A stretch of 64,000 nt of DNA. It comes from Shinella sp. PSBB067 (GTDB lineage Bacteria > Pseudomonadota > Alphaproteobacteria > Rhizobiales > Rhizobiaceae). Numbering within the stretch: the first letter of the stretch is position 1; each line of letters begins with the position of its first letter. A program made the translations under genes and the position numbers. The notes under the pieces are model-generated. The model was given only the letters and a program-made list of their open reading frames with translations, was not told where the DNA came from and ran no database searches. Positions 38,054-47,625 of this stretch are shown here, piece by piece. The stretch covers positions 2,046,001-2,110,000 of the forward strand of contig NZ_CP069303.1 in the NCBI RefSeq assembly GCF_016839145.1. The letters are read 5' to 3'.

Positions 38054-38404
38054 TCATGAACCGGAAAACACGGAAAAGCGCGTGATGACACCATCCTCCA
38101 GTTCGAGGAGAATCACCTTCTCCTTCGAATAGGAGGCGCCGCCGGCCGACGCCCCGCGGGCCGTCACGCGGATCGCGACATTGTTGCCGAGCGCATCGCT
38201 CATCACCAGCGCGTCGCCATAGCTCTCGTCGGAAGCCTGGAAATGGCGGGCGAGCCGCTCGCGCAGCGCCTCGCGGCCGTTGTCGCTGCCCTCGCCGATG
38301 CCGGAGATGGCGACGTCCTCGTCCACCCGGGCGGCGAGCGCGGCGAAGTCGCGGGCATTCAATGCCTCGATGACGGCGTGGTTGATGCTTTCCGTGTCAG
38401 CCAT
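38054..38404 (-). CDS. SnoaL-like / NTF2-fold protein
   Basis: 116 aa, start with GAGGAGAGG upstream. The pattern HAVIEALNARDFAALAARVDED at the N-terminus, a central LRERLARHFQA and the C-terminal VILLELEDGVITRFSVFSGS are those of nuclear-transport-factor-2-fold (SnoaL-like) proteins, which form a cone-shaped pocket for small molecules. No catalytic residue can be assigned. Confidence 0.8.
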   Translation of the reverse strand: MADTESINHAVIEALNARDFAALAARVDEDVAISGIGEGSDNGREALRERLARHFQASDESYGDALVMSDALGNNVAIRVTARGASAGGASYSKEKVILLELEDGVITRFSVFSGS

Positions 38405-38461
38405 GGACCTCTCCTCTCGCTGGACCGCCCCAGAAACGTTCCTTCGTGCGAACCGGTTCCG

Positions 38462-38884
38462 TCAAGGACCGAGATGCAGCACGATTTCGCGACGATGCGG
38501 CCGGTCGCGATGCTCGAAGAGGTAGAGCCCCTGCCAGGTGCCGAGCGCCAGCCGCCCGCCCATGACCGGAATGCCGATCGAGACCTGCGTCAGCGCCGCC
38601 TTGATATGGGCGGGCATGTCGTCCGGCCCTTCCAGGGTGTGCACGATCCAGCCCATGGACGGATCGTCGGACGGCGGCACGAGACGGCGGAAGAAGCGGT
38701 CGAGGTCGCGCCGGACATCCGGATCGGCATTTTCCTGGATGAGCAGCGAGCAGGAGGTGTGGCGGACGAAGACCGTGAGCAGGCCCGCCTCCACCCCGGC
38801 AGCGCGCACGAAACCCTCGGCCTCGCGGGTGAACTCGTAGAGCCCCTGCCCGCGGGTCGGGATGGAGAGGATCGTCTGCGCCAT
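38462..38884 (-). CDS. yjbQ: YjbQ family protein (UPF0047)
   Basis: 140 aa, the whole family length. Characteristic stretches are GLLTVFVRHTSCSLLIQENA, DPDVRRDLDRFFRRLVP, WIVHTLEGPDDMPAHIKAAL and GRLALGTWQGLYLFEHRD; the H-T-S-C-S-L and the late G-T-W-Q-G-(I/L) are the UPF0047 signatures. Members have weak thiamine-phosphate synthase activity when overproduced; the normal role is unclear. Start lacks a strong ribosome site. Confidence 0.9.
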   Translation of the reverse strand: MAQTILSIPTRGQGLYEFTREAEGFVRAAGVEAGLLTVFVRHTSCSLLIQENADPDVRRDLDRFFRRLVPPSDDPSMGWIVHTLEGPDDMPAHIKAALTQVSIGIPVMGGRLALGTWQGLYLFEHRDRPHRREIVLHLGP

Positions 38885-38894
38885 CGGCGGCGGC

Positions 38895-39020
38895 TCAGCC
38901 GATCGCCCAGAACACCGTGCCGACGATCACGATGAAGGCGAGGATGACGCCCATGAAGCGTGCGAGGCCCGCATTGGTATCGGTCGTGGTGCCGACGATG
39001 GCGTAATAGAGGTCCTTCAC
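38895..39020 (-). CDS. Small single-helix membrane protein
   Basis: 41 aa from a GTG at 39020, with AAGAAAGGAC upstream; a longer frame to 39077 has no good site. The short N-terminus KDLYYAIVGTTTDTNAGLAR is followed by one hydrophobic helix, FMGVILAFIVIVGTVFWAIG, ending the protein. It lies 10 bases before yjbQ on the same strand and may be co-transcribed. No family name can be given. Confidence 0.55.
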   Translation of the reverse strand: MKDLYYAIVGTTTDTNAGLARFMGVILAFIVIVGTVFWAIG

Positions 39021-39073
39021 GGCAAGTCCTTTCTTCCGGTATCGCCCCGCGTGATAGCGCAACCGGCCGCCGC

Positions 39074-39427
39074 TCACAACTCGAGGAAGGCCTGGAAGCC
39101 GCCATAGATCATGCGCTTGCCGTCGAAGACGTCCTTCCAGTCGTCGCCCTGCAGGCGCGCGTCGGCCATGACCTTGGCAAGGATCGCGTCACGCTGCGCG
39201 CGCGATTCGTAGGTGATCCAGGAAAAGATCACGATCTCGTCGTCGCTCGCCTGCACGGCGCGGGGAAACGAGGTAAGCTCGCCATAGGGCACGTCGTCGC
39301 CCACGCATTCCACATAGTCTATCGCGCCATGTTCCTTCCACACCGCGCCCGCGGTGCGCGCCATCGCCTTGTAGGCATCGAGATTGGCCTTCGGCACAGC
39401 CAGCAGAAATCCGTCGACATAGGTCAT
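39074..39427 (-). CDS. DUF1428 family protein
   Basis: 117 aa; ATG at 39427 has an AGGAAGGAG site. MTYVDGFLLAVPKANLDAYK at the start and WITYESRAQRDAILAKVMAD plus the end KRMIYGGFQAFLEL are typical of DUF1428, a dimeric alpha-beta (ABM-like) fold protein of unknown activity. Found beside small housekeeping genes. Confidence 0.88.
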   Translation of the reverse strand: MTYVDGFLLAVPKANLDAYKAMARTAGAVWKEHGAIDYVECVGDDVPYGELTSFPRAVQASDDEIVIFSWITYESRAQRDAILAKVMADARLQGDDWKDVFDGKRMIYGGFQAFLEL

Positions 39428-39590
39428 AACCGTCTCCTTCCTGGTTCGGACATGACAAGGACGTGTGTCACCGCGCCGATCCGACAAGGGGCAGGTTTGT
39501 TTGCCGGGCGCGCGGCAATGCCGGGTTGCGCCGCTCCGGCCGGCATGCAAGTTTGCGCCCACAAGGCAGGAAACGGAATGGAGATCGGCC

Positions 39591-41237
39591 GTGCGGGATT
39601 GGTTCTGGCGTGTTGTCCTCTCCTTCTCCGCCACGGGGCTGATCCTCGGCACGCTTCTCTTCGCCGCCTCGCTGACGCCGAGCCTCCTGCCGCGAACCTA
39701 TGTCACGCAGGGCCTGCTTTCCGGCGTCGCCATGGCCTGCGGCTACGGTCTCGGCGTGCTGCTCTCCGCCCTGTGGTTCTGGCTGGAGCTGCCGGAACCG
39801 AAGGACCGCGCGCGCCTGGCGCTCAAGGCGCTTGCGGGCGGGGCCTGCGGCGTCGTGGTGCTCGTCTTCCTGTGGCGCACGGCCGAATGGCAGAACTCCA
39901 TCCGCACGCTGATGCATCTGCCGCCGATCGAGACGGCGCATCCGTTCTATGTCGGGCTCATCGCGCTGGGCGTCTTCCTCGTCCTGCTCGGGCTCGGGCG
40001 GCTCTTCGCCCTGTCCGTCCGGCTCTTCGCCAGCACCTCGCGGCGGGCGGCCCCGCGCCGGCTGTCCTATGTCATCGGCACGGCGCTTGCCGCGACGCTG
40101 TTCTGGACGCTGGCCGACGGCGTTCTCGTGCGCTTCATCCTGCATACGGCCGATTCCTCCTTCCAGCGGCTCGACCAGGTGATCGAGCCGGATACGGCCG
40201 AGCCCGTCGATCCGCTGAAATCGGGCAGCAGCGTCTCTCTGGTGCGCTGGGACGACCTCGGCCGCATGGGCCGCTTCTTCGTGGCGAGCGGGCCGGCCGC
40301 CGCTGACATCGCCGCGTTCACCGGCAAGCCGGCCATGGAGCCGCTGCGCGTCTATGCCGGGCTGAACGCCGCCGAGACACCCGAGGAACGCGCCAGGATC
40401 GCGCTCGACGAGCTCATCCGCGTCGGCGGCTTCGAGCGATCGACGCTGCTGGTGATCATGCCGACCGGCACAGGCTGGGTCGATCCCGAAGGCATCGACA
40501 CGGTCGAGTACCTGCACCACGGCGACATCGCGAGCGTCGCCATCCAGTACTCCTATCTCGCAAGCTGGCTCTCGCTGCTGGCCGAGCCCGATTACGGGGC
40601 GGAGGCCGCGCGCGCGCTCTTCCACGCCGTCTACGGCCACTGGACGAAACTGCCCAGGGAGCACCGGCCGAAGCTCTACCTCTATGGCCTCAGCCTCGGT
40701 GCGCTCTCCTCCGAGCAGTCGGCGGAGCTTTTCGAGGTGATCGGCGATCCCTACCAGGGCGCGCTCTGGGCCGGGCCGCCCTTCCCCAGCCGCATCTGGC
40801 GCAAGATGACGGCGAACCGCGATCCCGGCACGCCCGCCTGGCTGCCGCGCTTCCGCGACGGCTCCTATGTGCGCTTCACCAGCCAGCGCGACGCCCTGCC
40901 CGAGGCAGGCGACCATTGGGGGCCGATGCGCATCGTCTACCTGCAATATGCCAGCGACCCGATCGTCTTCTACGATCCCTATTCCTTCTATCGCCAACCC
41001 GCCTGGATGGCGGTGCCGCGCGGGCCGGACGTCTCGCCGGACTTCCAGTGGTACCCCGTCGTCACCTTTCTGCAACTGACGCTCGACATGGCGATGGCGA
41101 CGACGACGCCCATGGGGCTCGGGCACGTCTATGCCGGCGAGCACTATATCGATCCGTGGATCGCGGTGACGGATGTGACGGACTGGGGCGCGGCGGATAT
41201 CACGCGGCTGAAGGAGAAGTTCCGAGCGGGGCGGTAA
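39591..41237 (+). CDS. Alpha/beta-hydrolase family membrane protein (Abhydrolase_9 type)
   Basis: 548 aa from a GTG at 39591, with GGAG eight bases upstream; the frame is open to 39465 but without a site. The first ~200 residues hold several hydrophobic helices (TGLILGTLLFAASLTPSLLP, ALAATLFWTLADGVLVRFIL), an N-terminal membrane domain. The rest is the Abhydrolase_9 domain with a nucleophile elbow YLYGLSLGALSSEQ (Gly-Leu-Ser-Leu-Gly) and a conserved VMPTGTGWVDPEG. It is a predicted inner-membrane esterase of unknown substrate. Confidence 0.85.
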   Translation: MRDWFWRVVLSFSATGLILGTLLFAASLTPSLLPRTYVTQGLLSGVAMACGYGLGVLLSALWFWLELPEPKDRARLALKALAGGACGVVVLVFLWRTAEWQNSIRTLMHLPPIETAHPFYVGLIALGVFLVLLGLGRLFALSVRLFASTSRRAAPRRLSYVIGTALAATLFWTLADGVLVRFILHTADSSFQRLDQVIEPDTAEPVDPLKSGSSVSLVRWDDLGRMGRFFVASGPAAADIAAFTGKPAMEPLRVYAGLNAAETPEERARIALDELIRVGGFERSTLLVIMPTGTGWVDPEGIDTVEYLHHGDIASVAIQYSYLASWLSLLAEPDYGAEAARALFHAVYGHWTKLPREHRPKLYLYGLSLGALSSEQSAELFEVIGDPYQGALWAGPPFPSRIWRKMTANRDPGTPAWLPRFRDGSYVRFTSQRDALPEAGDHWGPMRIVYLQYASDPIVFYDPYSFYRQPAWMAVPRGPDVSPDFQWYPVVTFLQLTLDMAMATTTPMGLGHVYAGEHYIDPWIAVTDVTDWGAADITRLKEKFRAGR

Positions 41238-41245
41238 GGGACGGC

Positions 41246-41402
41246 CCCTCATCCGCCTGCCGGCACCTTCTCTCCGCAAGCGGAAGAAGGGACATGTGGG
41301 ACCGTTGCATTCTTCCCCATCGGTCCGATTTGCAGGAACCGGCCCGGCATTCCCCTTCTCCCCGCCTGCGGGGAAAAGGTCGCGGCAGCGGGATGAGGGG
41401 CA
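41246..41402. repeat. Two copies of a rhizobial intergenic palindromic repeat (RIME-like)
   Basis: A unit with CCCCTCATCC at one end and a palindrome around CTTCTCCCCGC.GCGGGGAAAAGG occurs at 41246-41292 and, in inverse orientation, at 41351-41402. More copies of the same family are at 51056-51106, 51200-51246, 51287-51334, and one broken by an IS110 element (51450-51477 plus 52604-52629). Such units are called RIME-type elements in rhizobia. Confidence 0.75.
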
Positions 41403-41423
41403 GCCCTCTTCACAAACGAAAAC

Positions 41424-41450
41424 GCCGGGGCAAAGCCCCGGCGTCCGCAT
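41424..41450 (-). terminator. Terminator of the amino-acid binding protein gene
   Basis: GCCGGGGC and GCCCCGGC form an 8-bp stem with loop AAA; on the minus strand it is followed by GTTTTCG. It lies about 17 bases after the stop of the LivJ-type gene. Confidence 0.75.
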
Positions 41451-41466
41451 TCGAATGACGACAGCC

Positions 41467-42573
41467 TTACTCGGCCGCGACGATCTTGCCGTCTTCCCAC
41501 TTGAAGAGCGAGAAGCTCTGCGAGGTGAGGTCGCCCGTTTCGCCGTAGGTCAGCTTGCCGATGGCGGTCGGGATGGCCTCGCCCGACTTGAGGGCCGTTG
41601 CGACCGCGGCTGCATCGTCCGCGCTGCCGACCTTCTCGATGCCGGCCTTCAGAACCTCGACGGCGGCATAGGCATTGAGCGTGAAGGCTTCCGGCGGAAT
41701 GCCCTTCTCCTTGAGCACGGCGACGGCCGCCTGCGAGTCGGGGCTCTTCAGCGCGTCGGACGCGTTGGTGAAGAGCGTACCGGCCGAAGCGTCGTTGCCG
41801 ATCGCCCAGTATTCGCTGTTGGAGAGGCCTTCGCCGCCGATGATCGTGGCGCTGACCGACATGTCCTTCAGCTGACGGGCGAGCAGGCCGCCTTCGGGAT
41901 GGTAGCCGCCGAAGTAGATGACCTCGACGCCCTCGGACTTGAGGCGCGTGACAAGCGCGCTGAAGTCCTTGTCGCCGGGCGTGACGGAATCGTAGAGCAC
42001 CTCGTTGACGCCGCCCTTGTTGAGCGCGGCCTTGAAGGCATCCGCCAGGCCCTTGCCGTAGGCGCCCTTGTCGTGGACGATGGCGACCTTCTTGTCCTTC
42101 AGGTTCGCCAGCACATAGGTGGCGGCGACTTCGGCCTGCTGGTCGTCACGGCCGCAGGTGCGCAGGACGTTGGTGAGGCCGCGGGCGGTGAGATCGGGCG
42201 CGGTCGCGGTCGGAGTGACCATCAGGATGCCGTTCTCCGCCAGCACGTCGGAAGCCGGGATGGCAACGCCTGACGTAACCGGGCCGACGACGAAACGGAT
42301 GCCTTCGCCGACGATCTGGTTGGCGGCCGAAACGCCCTGCTTGGGCTCGCCCGCATCGTCCGTCAGCTTCAGCACGACCTTCTCGCCGAGGATGCCGCCG
42401 TTCTTGTTGATCTGCTCGACGGCCGCTTCCGCGCCGTTCTTCACCTGGTCGCCATAGGCGGCGACGGGGCCGGTGAGCGGGGCGATGAGGCCGATGACGA
42501 TATCGGCATGAGCGAGCGGGGCAAAGGCGACGGAGGCTGCAAGCAAGGCTCCGGCAAAAATCTGCTTCTTCAT
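41467..42573 (-). CDS. Branched-chain amino-acid ABC transporter substrate-binding protein
   Basis: 368 aa from ATG at 42573 with GAGGAGAG upstream. Signal peptide residues 1-23 ending PLAHA. The mature start [20 protein letters not shown] and later [40 protein letters not shown] are the LivJ/LivK type 1 periplasmic-binding fold. The gene is not next to its permeases here (they are not in this window), as is common for LivJ/BraC in rhizobia. It captures leucine, isoleucine, valine or other amino acids in the periplasm. Confidence 0.9.
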   Translation of the reverse strand: MKKQIFAGALLAASVAFAPLAHADIVIGLIAPLTGPVAAYGDQVKNGAEAAVEQINKNGGILGEKVVLKLTDDAGEPKQGVSAANQIVGEGIRFVVGPVTSGVAIPASDVLAENGILMVTPTATAPDLTARGLTNVLRTCGRDDQQAEVAATYVLANLKDKKVAIVHDKGAYGKGLADAFKAALNKGGVNEVLYDSVTPGDKDFSALVTRLKSEGVEVIYFGGYHPEGGLLARQLKDMSVSATIIGGEGLSNSEYWAIGNDASAGTLFTNASDALKSPDSQAAVAVLKEKGIPPEAFTLNAYAAVEVLKAGIEKVGSADDAAAVATALKSGEAIPTAIGKLTYGETGDLTSQSFSLFKWEDGKIVAAE

Positions 42574-42877
42574 GGTTCTCTCCTCAACTGGGGCCGCAAA
42601 GGGGCCCGGTCGCAAACCATCCTGCGCCCGGACGGCGACGGCCGTGATCCGATGGCAGGACGGAGGGTACTTTCACGGTCCGGAACAATCGTTCGCGAAG
42701 GCCCGGCGTGCTGAGGATTGATTAGGCCGGAAGGGCAAAAAGAGCAACAAAATAATGCATTTGCATCTTTGATAGGCGGATCAGGCCTGTGAATGGGAGG
42801 GGACGAAACGCAATTGAATCAAAACGGATTGTTAAGATTTACCATTTATAAACATCCGGAAATTTTGAGGATCCACG
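42574..42877. other. Intergenic region before the binding protein and transglycosylase genes
   Basis: About 300 bases between two divergent genes. It becomes AT-rich toward the transglycosylase gene. The words ATGCATTTGCAT near 42754 form a small dyad that could be a control site. No other signal is clear. Confidence 0.4.
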
Positions 42878-43450
42878 ATGCGTTGCGTATTGATCGTCGT
42901 CCTCCTGCTGCTCGCCGGATGTGCGTCCGTCCCCCGACAGACGCAGAATGCCTGCGCCATCTTCGAGCAGCGCGACGGCTACTTCGATAACTGGCGGAAA
43001 GCCGCCTATAGCGTGGAGCGCGAATACGGCGTTCCCGTCCCCGTGCTGATGGCGACGGTCTATGCGGAGTCCGGCTTCCGGCACAACGCCCGCCCGCCGC
43101 GCACCAAGCTCTTCGGCTTCATTCCCTGGAAGCGCCAGTCGACGGCGCTGGGCTTCTCGCAGGCGCTCGACGGCACCTGGGCGCGCTACAAGCGCGAGAC
43201 CGGCCGCTGGTCGGCAAGCCGCACCGATTTCGGCGACGCGATCCGCTTCATCGGCTGGTATCACACGGAGAGCAACCGCCGGAACGGCATCGCCCTCAAC
43301 GATACCTACCGGCTCTACATCGCCTATTACCACGGCCACACCGGCTACCAGCGCGGCAACTGGAGCGCGACGGCAAGGGCGGGCGCCAAGCGGGCGACGA
43401 CCATGGCCGGCAATTATGCGCGGCAATTGCAGAGCTGCGGCGACTGGTAG
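42878..43450 (+). CDS. Lytic transglycosylase-type (SLT) lipoprotein
   Basis: 190 aa. Lipoprotein signal LIVVLLLLAGCASVPRQ with the lipobox Leu-Ala-Gly-Cys at Cys14-15. The catalytic section has VPVPVLMATVYAESGFRHNA, with the Glu typical of soluble lytic transglycosylases, then LGFSQALDGTWARYKRETG in place of the usual GLMQ helix. YIAYYHGHTGYQRGNW supplies the late His/Tyr. It would cleave peptidoglycan at the outer-membrane inner leaflet. The gene has its own AT-rich promoter region. Confidence 0.85.
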   Translation: MRCVLIVVLLLLAGCASVPRQTQNACAIFEQRDGYFDNWRKAAYSVEREYGVPVPVLMATVYAESGFRHNARPPRTKLFGFIPWKRQSTALGFSQALDGTWARYKRETGRWSASRTDFGDAIRFIGWYHTESNRRNGIALNDTYRLYIAYYHGHTGYQRGNWSATARAGAKRATTMAGNYARQLQSCGDW

Positions 43451-43510
43451 GGGGCTGCGGCAGTTTTCCAACCGCGAAGCCTTGTCCGCTACCGGCACAT
43501 CCCCTCCACC

Positions 43511-43595
43511 GTCATGCTCGGGCTTGTCCCGAGTATCCGCAACGTCTCATTTTCCGATATGCTGGCAGATCCTCGGCACGAGGCCGAGGATGACG
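43511..43595. repeat. Intergenic palindromic repeat, copy 1 (matching copy at 58744)
   Basis: An 85-base element beginning GTCATGCTCGGGCTTGTCCC and ending GAGGCCGAGGATGACG. It contains two inverted repeats (CTCGGG..CCCGAG and CCTCGGC..GCCGAGG). A second copy with about 80% identity lies at 58744-58829. Such CTCGGG/CCTCGG units are common rhizobial intergenic repeats. Confidence 0.75.
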
Positions 43596-43628
43596 ACAGT
43601 GGATTGGGAAAGCCGCGCTCCAACAAAC

Positions 43629-43666
43629 AAAAAGCCCCGCGACCTTTCGGTTTCGCGGGGCTTTTT
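43629..43666. terminator. Bidirectional terminator between transglycosylase and rpoD genes
   Basis: AAAAGCCCCGCGA and TCGCGGGGCTTTT form a 13-bp stem around a 10-base loop, with A and T runs at both ends. It serves rpoD on the minus strand and the transglycosylase gene on the plus strand. Confidence 0.8.
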
Positions 43667-43682
43667 CCGTCTCTTCGCCGCC

Positions 43683-45734
43683 TCAGCTATCGAGGAACGA
43701 GCGCAGCTTGCGGCTGCGGCTCGGGTGCTTTAACTTGCGTAGCGCCTTCGCCTCGATCTGGCGGATACGTTCGCGGGTGACCGAGAACTGCTGGCCGACT
43801 TCCTCCAGCGTGTGGTCCGTGTTCATGCCGATGCCGAAGCGCATGCGCAGGACGCGCTCCTCGCGCGGCGTCAGCGAGGCGAGGACGCGGGTCGTCGTCT
43901 CGCGCAGGTTCGCCTGGATGGCGGCGTCGATCGGCAGCAGCGCGTTCTTGTCCTCGATGAAATCGCCGAGGTGGCTGTCTTCTTCGTCACCGACCGGCGT
44001 TTCCAGCGAGATCGGCTCCTTGGCGATCTTCAGGACCTTGCGGACCTTTTCGAGCGGCATGGCGAGCTTTTCGGCCAGTTCCTCCGGCGTCGGCTCGCGG
44101 CCGATCTCGTGCAGCATCTGGCGCGAGGTGCGGACGATCTTGTTGATCGTCTCGATCATGTGCACCGGAATACGGATCGTGCGGGCCTGGTCGGCGATGG
44201 AACGGGTGATCGCCTGCCGGATCCACCACGTCGCGTAGGTGGAGAACTTGTAGCCGCGGCGATACTCGAACTTGTCGACCGCCTTCATCAGGCCGATATT
44301 GCCTTCCTGGATGAGGTCGAGGAACTGCAGGCCGCGGTTCGTGTACTTCTTGGCGATCGAGATCACGAGACGGAGGTTGGCTTCCACCATCTCCTTCTTG
44401 GCGATGCGCGCCTCGCGCTCGCCCTTCTGCACCATATGCACGATACGGCGGAACTCCGAGATGGAGATGCCGGTCTCGGTGGCCAGATTCTGGATCTCCT
44501 GGCGGATGTCGCGGATCGTCGTGTTCTCGCTCTTGGCGAATTCCTTCCAGCCGCGGGCCGCAAGGTTGGCGATCGACTTCATCCAGTTCGGATCGAGTTC
44601 CGCGCCGTTGTACTGTTCCAGGAACGAATCGCGCTTGACGCCGTAGCTCTCGGCAAGACGCAGCAGGCGGCCCTCGTTCTGCACGAGGCGCTTGTTGATG
44701 TCGTAGAGCTGCTCGACGAGGCTGTCGACACGGTTCTGGTTGAGCGACAGCGACTTGACGGCCGTGATCAGCTCGTCCTTGAGCTCCTTGTAGCGGCGCT
44801 CCTGGGCGGGCGACAGCGTGCCGGTCGCCTGCAGGCGGGCTTCCACCTGCTGGTCCTGCAGCTTGCGCAGCTTCTTATAGGTCTCGGCGATGGTGTCGAG
44901 CGTCTCCATGACCTGCGGGCGCAGTTCCGCTTCCATGGCGGCGAGCGAGAGGTTCGACTCGTCGTCGTCCTCTTCCTCCTCCTCCGGCGGCAGGCCCTCG
45001 CCGCCGACATTGGTGATGTCGTCGTCGTTGGCCGCGCGGGGCTTGCGGTTCTTTTCCTTCTCCTCGGCCGCCTTGCGGTCGGCCTCGATCTTTTCCGGGC
45101 TCTGGAACTGCGGGGCAGCCTTCGCCTCGGGACCGGAATAGGTGGTCTCGAGATCGATGATCTCGCGCAGCAGCGTCTGGCCTTCGTTGAGTTCATCCCG
45201 CCAGATGATGATGGCCTGGAACGTCAGCGGGCTCTCACAGAGGCCGGCGATCATCGTCTCGCGGCCGGCTTCGATGCGCTTTGCGATGGCGATCTCGCCC
45301 TCGCGCGACAGGAGCTCGACGGAGCCCATCTCGCGCAGGTACATGCGCACCGGGTCGTCCGTGCGGTCCGTCGGTTCCTTCTTCTTGGCGGTCGCAAGCG
45401 CGGTGCCGCCGGAAGAGGCAAGCTCCCCGCCTTCGCTCTCGTTCTCGTCGTCGCCGCCTTCGTCCTCGCCCTGGGCCGCCTCTTCGGCGTCCTCGTCCTC
45501 GATGACGTTGATGCCCATGTCCGAAAGCATGGCCATCGTGTCCTCGATCTGCTCCGAGGTGACTTCCTCGGACGGCAGGACGGAGTTCAGCTCATCCATC
45601 GTGACATAGCCGCGCTTCTTGGCGGCCTTGATCATCTTCTTGACGGCATCATCGGAAAGATCGAGAAGAGGGCCGTCGGATGCGCCTTCGCGTTCGTTTT
45701 CGACTTCCTCGTTCTCTTTTACCTTTGTCGCCAT
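43683..45734 (-). CDS. rpoD: RNA polymerase primary sigma factor (sigma-70)
   Basis: 683 aa, the alphaproteobacterial size. Region 1.1 at the N-terminus ([19 protein letters not shown]), then an acidic insert ([13 protein letters not shown]) and the sigma-70 non-essential region. Region 2: [60 protein letters not shown]. Region 3: [13 protein letters not shown]. Region 4.2: [20 protein letters not shown], which contacts the -35 element. Housekeeping sigma factor directing most transcription. In rhizobia it normally follows dnaG directly; here about 10 kb separates them. Confidence 0.97.
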   Translation of the reverse strand: MATKVKENEEVENEREGASDGPLLDLSDDAVKKMIKAAKKRGYVTMDELNSVLPSEEVTSEQIEDTMAMLSDMGINVIEDEDAEEAAQGEDEGGDDENESEGGELASSGGTALATAKKKEPTDRTDDPVRMYLREMGSVELLSREGEIAIAKRIEAGRETMIAGLCESPLTFQAIIIWRDELNEGQTLLREIIDLETTYSGPEAKAAPQFQSPEKIEADRKAAEEKEKNRKPRAANDDDITNVGGEGLPPEEEEEDDDESNLSLAAMEAELRPQVMETLDTIAETYKKLRKLQDQQVEARLQATGTLSPAQERRYKELKDELITAVKSLSLNQNRVDSLVEQLYDINKRLVQNEGRLLRLAESYGVKRDSFLEQYNGAELDPNWMKSIANLAARGWKEFAKSENTTIRDIRQEIQNLATETGISISEFRRIVHMVQKGEREARIAKKEMVEANLRLVISIAKKYTNRGLQFLDLIQEGNIGLMKAVDKFEYRRGYKFSTYATWWIRQAITRSIADQARTIRIPVHMIETINKIVRTSRQMLHEIGREPTPEELAEKLAMPLEKVRKVLKIAKEPISLETPVGDEEDSHLGDFIEDKNALLPIDAAIQANLRETTTRVLASLTPREERVLRMRFGIGMNTDHTLEEVGQQFSVTRERIRQIEAKALRKLKHPSRSRKLRSFLDS

Positions 45735-46136
45735 ATTATTTCGTCGCTTTCCTGAGCATCAGTTTCCAAGCGGTCGGGGTTCCGCAGCCGATCGCCCTTC
45801 GGCATGCGCAAACGCGAATCAGCGTCCCTGACCTAACGGATTGACAATTAAATCCCGATTAACCACGCCCCGGCCCGCGGGATCGTGGGAATGTTGCCGA
45901 AGCAACATAATTGACATGCCTTCCCGATCCGCCGTACCCATTCCTTCTCAGCCAACCATGGTGATTCCCAGAATTTTCGGTTACGTCAAGCTTTTCCGGC
46001 AAAAAAGGCGGAAAAGGTTCCGATTCGGGTTCGCGGACGTGAAAGTCGGCGGATCCGGGCGATTGAGCCTCATGTAGGGGCAAATCCCGGAAAGACAAGG
46101 GCACGCGCCCGGAGCCTCTCACCCGAATCACCCGCC
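45735..46136. other. Long leader/promoter region upstream of rpoD
   Basis: About 400 bases between the minus-strand rpoD and the next minus-strand gene. It is AT-richer than its surroundings and probably contains the rpoD promoter; I see no strong palindrome or repeat beyond short AT tracts and the CCCGCGG-type dyad near 45875. Confidence 0.4.
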
Positions 46137-46484
46137 TCAGAACGAGCGCCCGTCCACCTTGTCGATCGTCAATGTTTCAAGATCGACCGCGGGGATGCAG
46201 CGCAGGTTCACCGCCGCCATCCTGTTGCCCTTCGGATCGCTCCCCTCGCCATAGGGCGCGATGCCGCAACTGGCGCAGAAATGATGCTGGATGACATGGC
46301 GGTTGAACGTGTAGGTCGAGACGTTCTCCTCCGGCACCGTCAGCCGCAGGTTCTCGCGCGGCACGAAGGCCAGCAGCCCGCCGCGCCGCCGGCACAGGGA
46401 ACAGTTGCAGTCGAGCGCGGAGGTGAACTCGCCCTCCACCTCGAAGGCGACATTGCCGCAATGACAGCTTCCCTCGTACTTCAC
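46137..46484 (-). CDS. GFA-family zinc protein
   Basis: 115 aa from a GTG at 46484 with AAGGAGGACT just upstream. Zinc cysteines are in MKYEGSCHCGNVAFEVEGEF (C-x-C), NCSLCRRRG and FCASCGIAPY. These are the cysteine sets of the glutathione-dependent formaldehyde-activating (GFA) fold. Most members are small zinc proteins of unknown substrate. It is downstream of tdh on the same strand, 70 bases away. Confidence 0.88.
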   Translation of the reverse strand: MKYEGSCHCGNVAFEVEGEFTSALDCNCSLCRRRGGLLAFVPRENLRLTVPEENVSTYTFNRHVIQHHFCASCGIAPYGEGSDPKGNRMAAVNLRCIPAVDLETLTIDKVDGRSF

Positions 46485-46554
46485 ACGCAGTCCTCCTTTT
46501 GTTCAGACGCATGCCGTTGCCGCAAAACCGCTGCACACTTTTGCGCGGCATGCA

Positions 46555-47592
46555 TCAATACCAGTCCATGACGACCTTTCCGGAATTGCCCGAGCGCATC
46601 GCCTCGAAGCCGTCCCGGAAGTCGTCGATCTTGATGCGGTGGGTGATGATCGGCGAAAGGTCGAGCCCGCCCTGCACGAAGGCGATCATCTTGTACCAGG
46701 TCTCGAACATCTCGCGCCCGTAGATGCCCTTCAGCGTCAGCATCTTGAAGATCACCTTGTTCCAGTCGATGCCGAATCCATCAGGCGCGATGCCGAGGAT
46801 GGCGATCTTGCCGCCATTGTTCATCGTGTCGATCATCGAGCGGAAGGCCGGCGGCGCGCCGGACATTTCGAGGCCGACGTCGAAGCCCTCCGTCATGCCG
46901 ATCTCCGTCATGACGGTGGCGAGGTCCTCCTTCGAGGCGTCCACCACATGGTCGATGCCGACCTTGCGGGCAAGGTCGAGACGGACGGGGTTGATGTCGG
47001 TGATGACGACCTTGCGCGCGCCGGAGCGCTTGGCCACCATCGCCCCCATGATGCCGATCGGCCCCGCGCCCGTGACGAGCACGTCCTCGCCGACGAGGTC
47101 GAAGGAGAGCGCCGTGTGCACGGCATTGCCGAACGGATCGAAGATCGCCGCCACCTCGTCCGGCACGTCGTCCGGGATCGGGACGACATTGTGCTCGGGG
47201 ATGCAGACGAACTCGCCGAACGAACCCGGCCGGTTGACGCCGACGCCCTTGGTATAATGGCAGAGATGCCCGCGCCCGGCGCGGCAGTTGCGGCACTTGC
47301 CGCAGACGATGTGCCCCTCGCCCGACACCCTTTCGCCGACATGGTACTTGGTGACGGAAGAGCCGATCTCGGCGATCTCGCCGACGAATTCGTGGCCGAC
47401 GACCATCGGCACCGGAATGGTCTTCTGCGCCCAGTGGTCCCAGTTCCAGATATGCACGTCCGTGCCGCAGATGGCGGATTTCCTGACCCGGATCAGCACG
47501 TCGTTCGGGCCGACCTCCGGCACCGGCACGGTCTCCATCCAGAGGCCGACTTCAGGTTTCGCTTTAACCAGCGCACGCATCATGTTCGACAT
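46555..47592 (-). CDS. tdh: L-threonine 3-dehydrogenase
   Basis: 345 aa zinc-type medium-chain dehydrogenase. Catalytic zinc ligands at [17 protein letters not shown] and [12 protein letters not shown], structural zinc cysteines in [18 protein letters not shown] loop [19 protein letters not shown]. The N-terminal [15 protein letters not shown] is Tdh-like. Oxidises L-threonine to 2-amino-3-ketobutyrate, which Kbl splits into glycine and acetyl-CoA. kbl ends 33 bases upstream on the same strand, the classical kbl-tdh operon. Confidence 0.95.
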   Translation of the reverse strand: MSNMMRALVKAKPEVGLWMETVPVPEVGPNDVLIRVRKSAICGTDVHIWNWDHWAQKTIPVPMVVGHEFVGEIAEIGSSVTKYHVGERVSGEGHIVCGKCRNCRAGRGHLCHYTKGVGVNRPGSFGEFVCIPEHNVVPIPDDVPDEVAAIFDPFGNAVHTALSFDLVGEDVLVTGAGPIGIMGAMVAKRSGARKVVITDINPVRLDLARKVGIDHVVDASKEDLATVMTEIGMTEGFDVGLEMSGAPPAFRSMIDTMNNGGKIAILGIAPDGFGIDWNKVIFKMLTLKGIYGREMFETWYKMIAFVQGGLDLSPIITHRIKIDDFRDGFEAMRSGNSGKVVMDWY

Positions 47593-47625
47593 GACGAAAT
47601 CTCCGCAAGGGATTCAGAAGGCAGT

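Noticed and set aside
42754..42765. ATGCATTTGCAT as an operator for the LivJ-type gene
   Set aside because: A single short dyad in AT-rich DNA; not enough to call a site.
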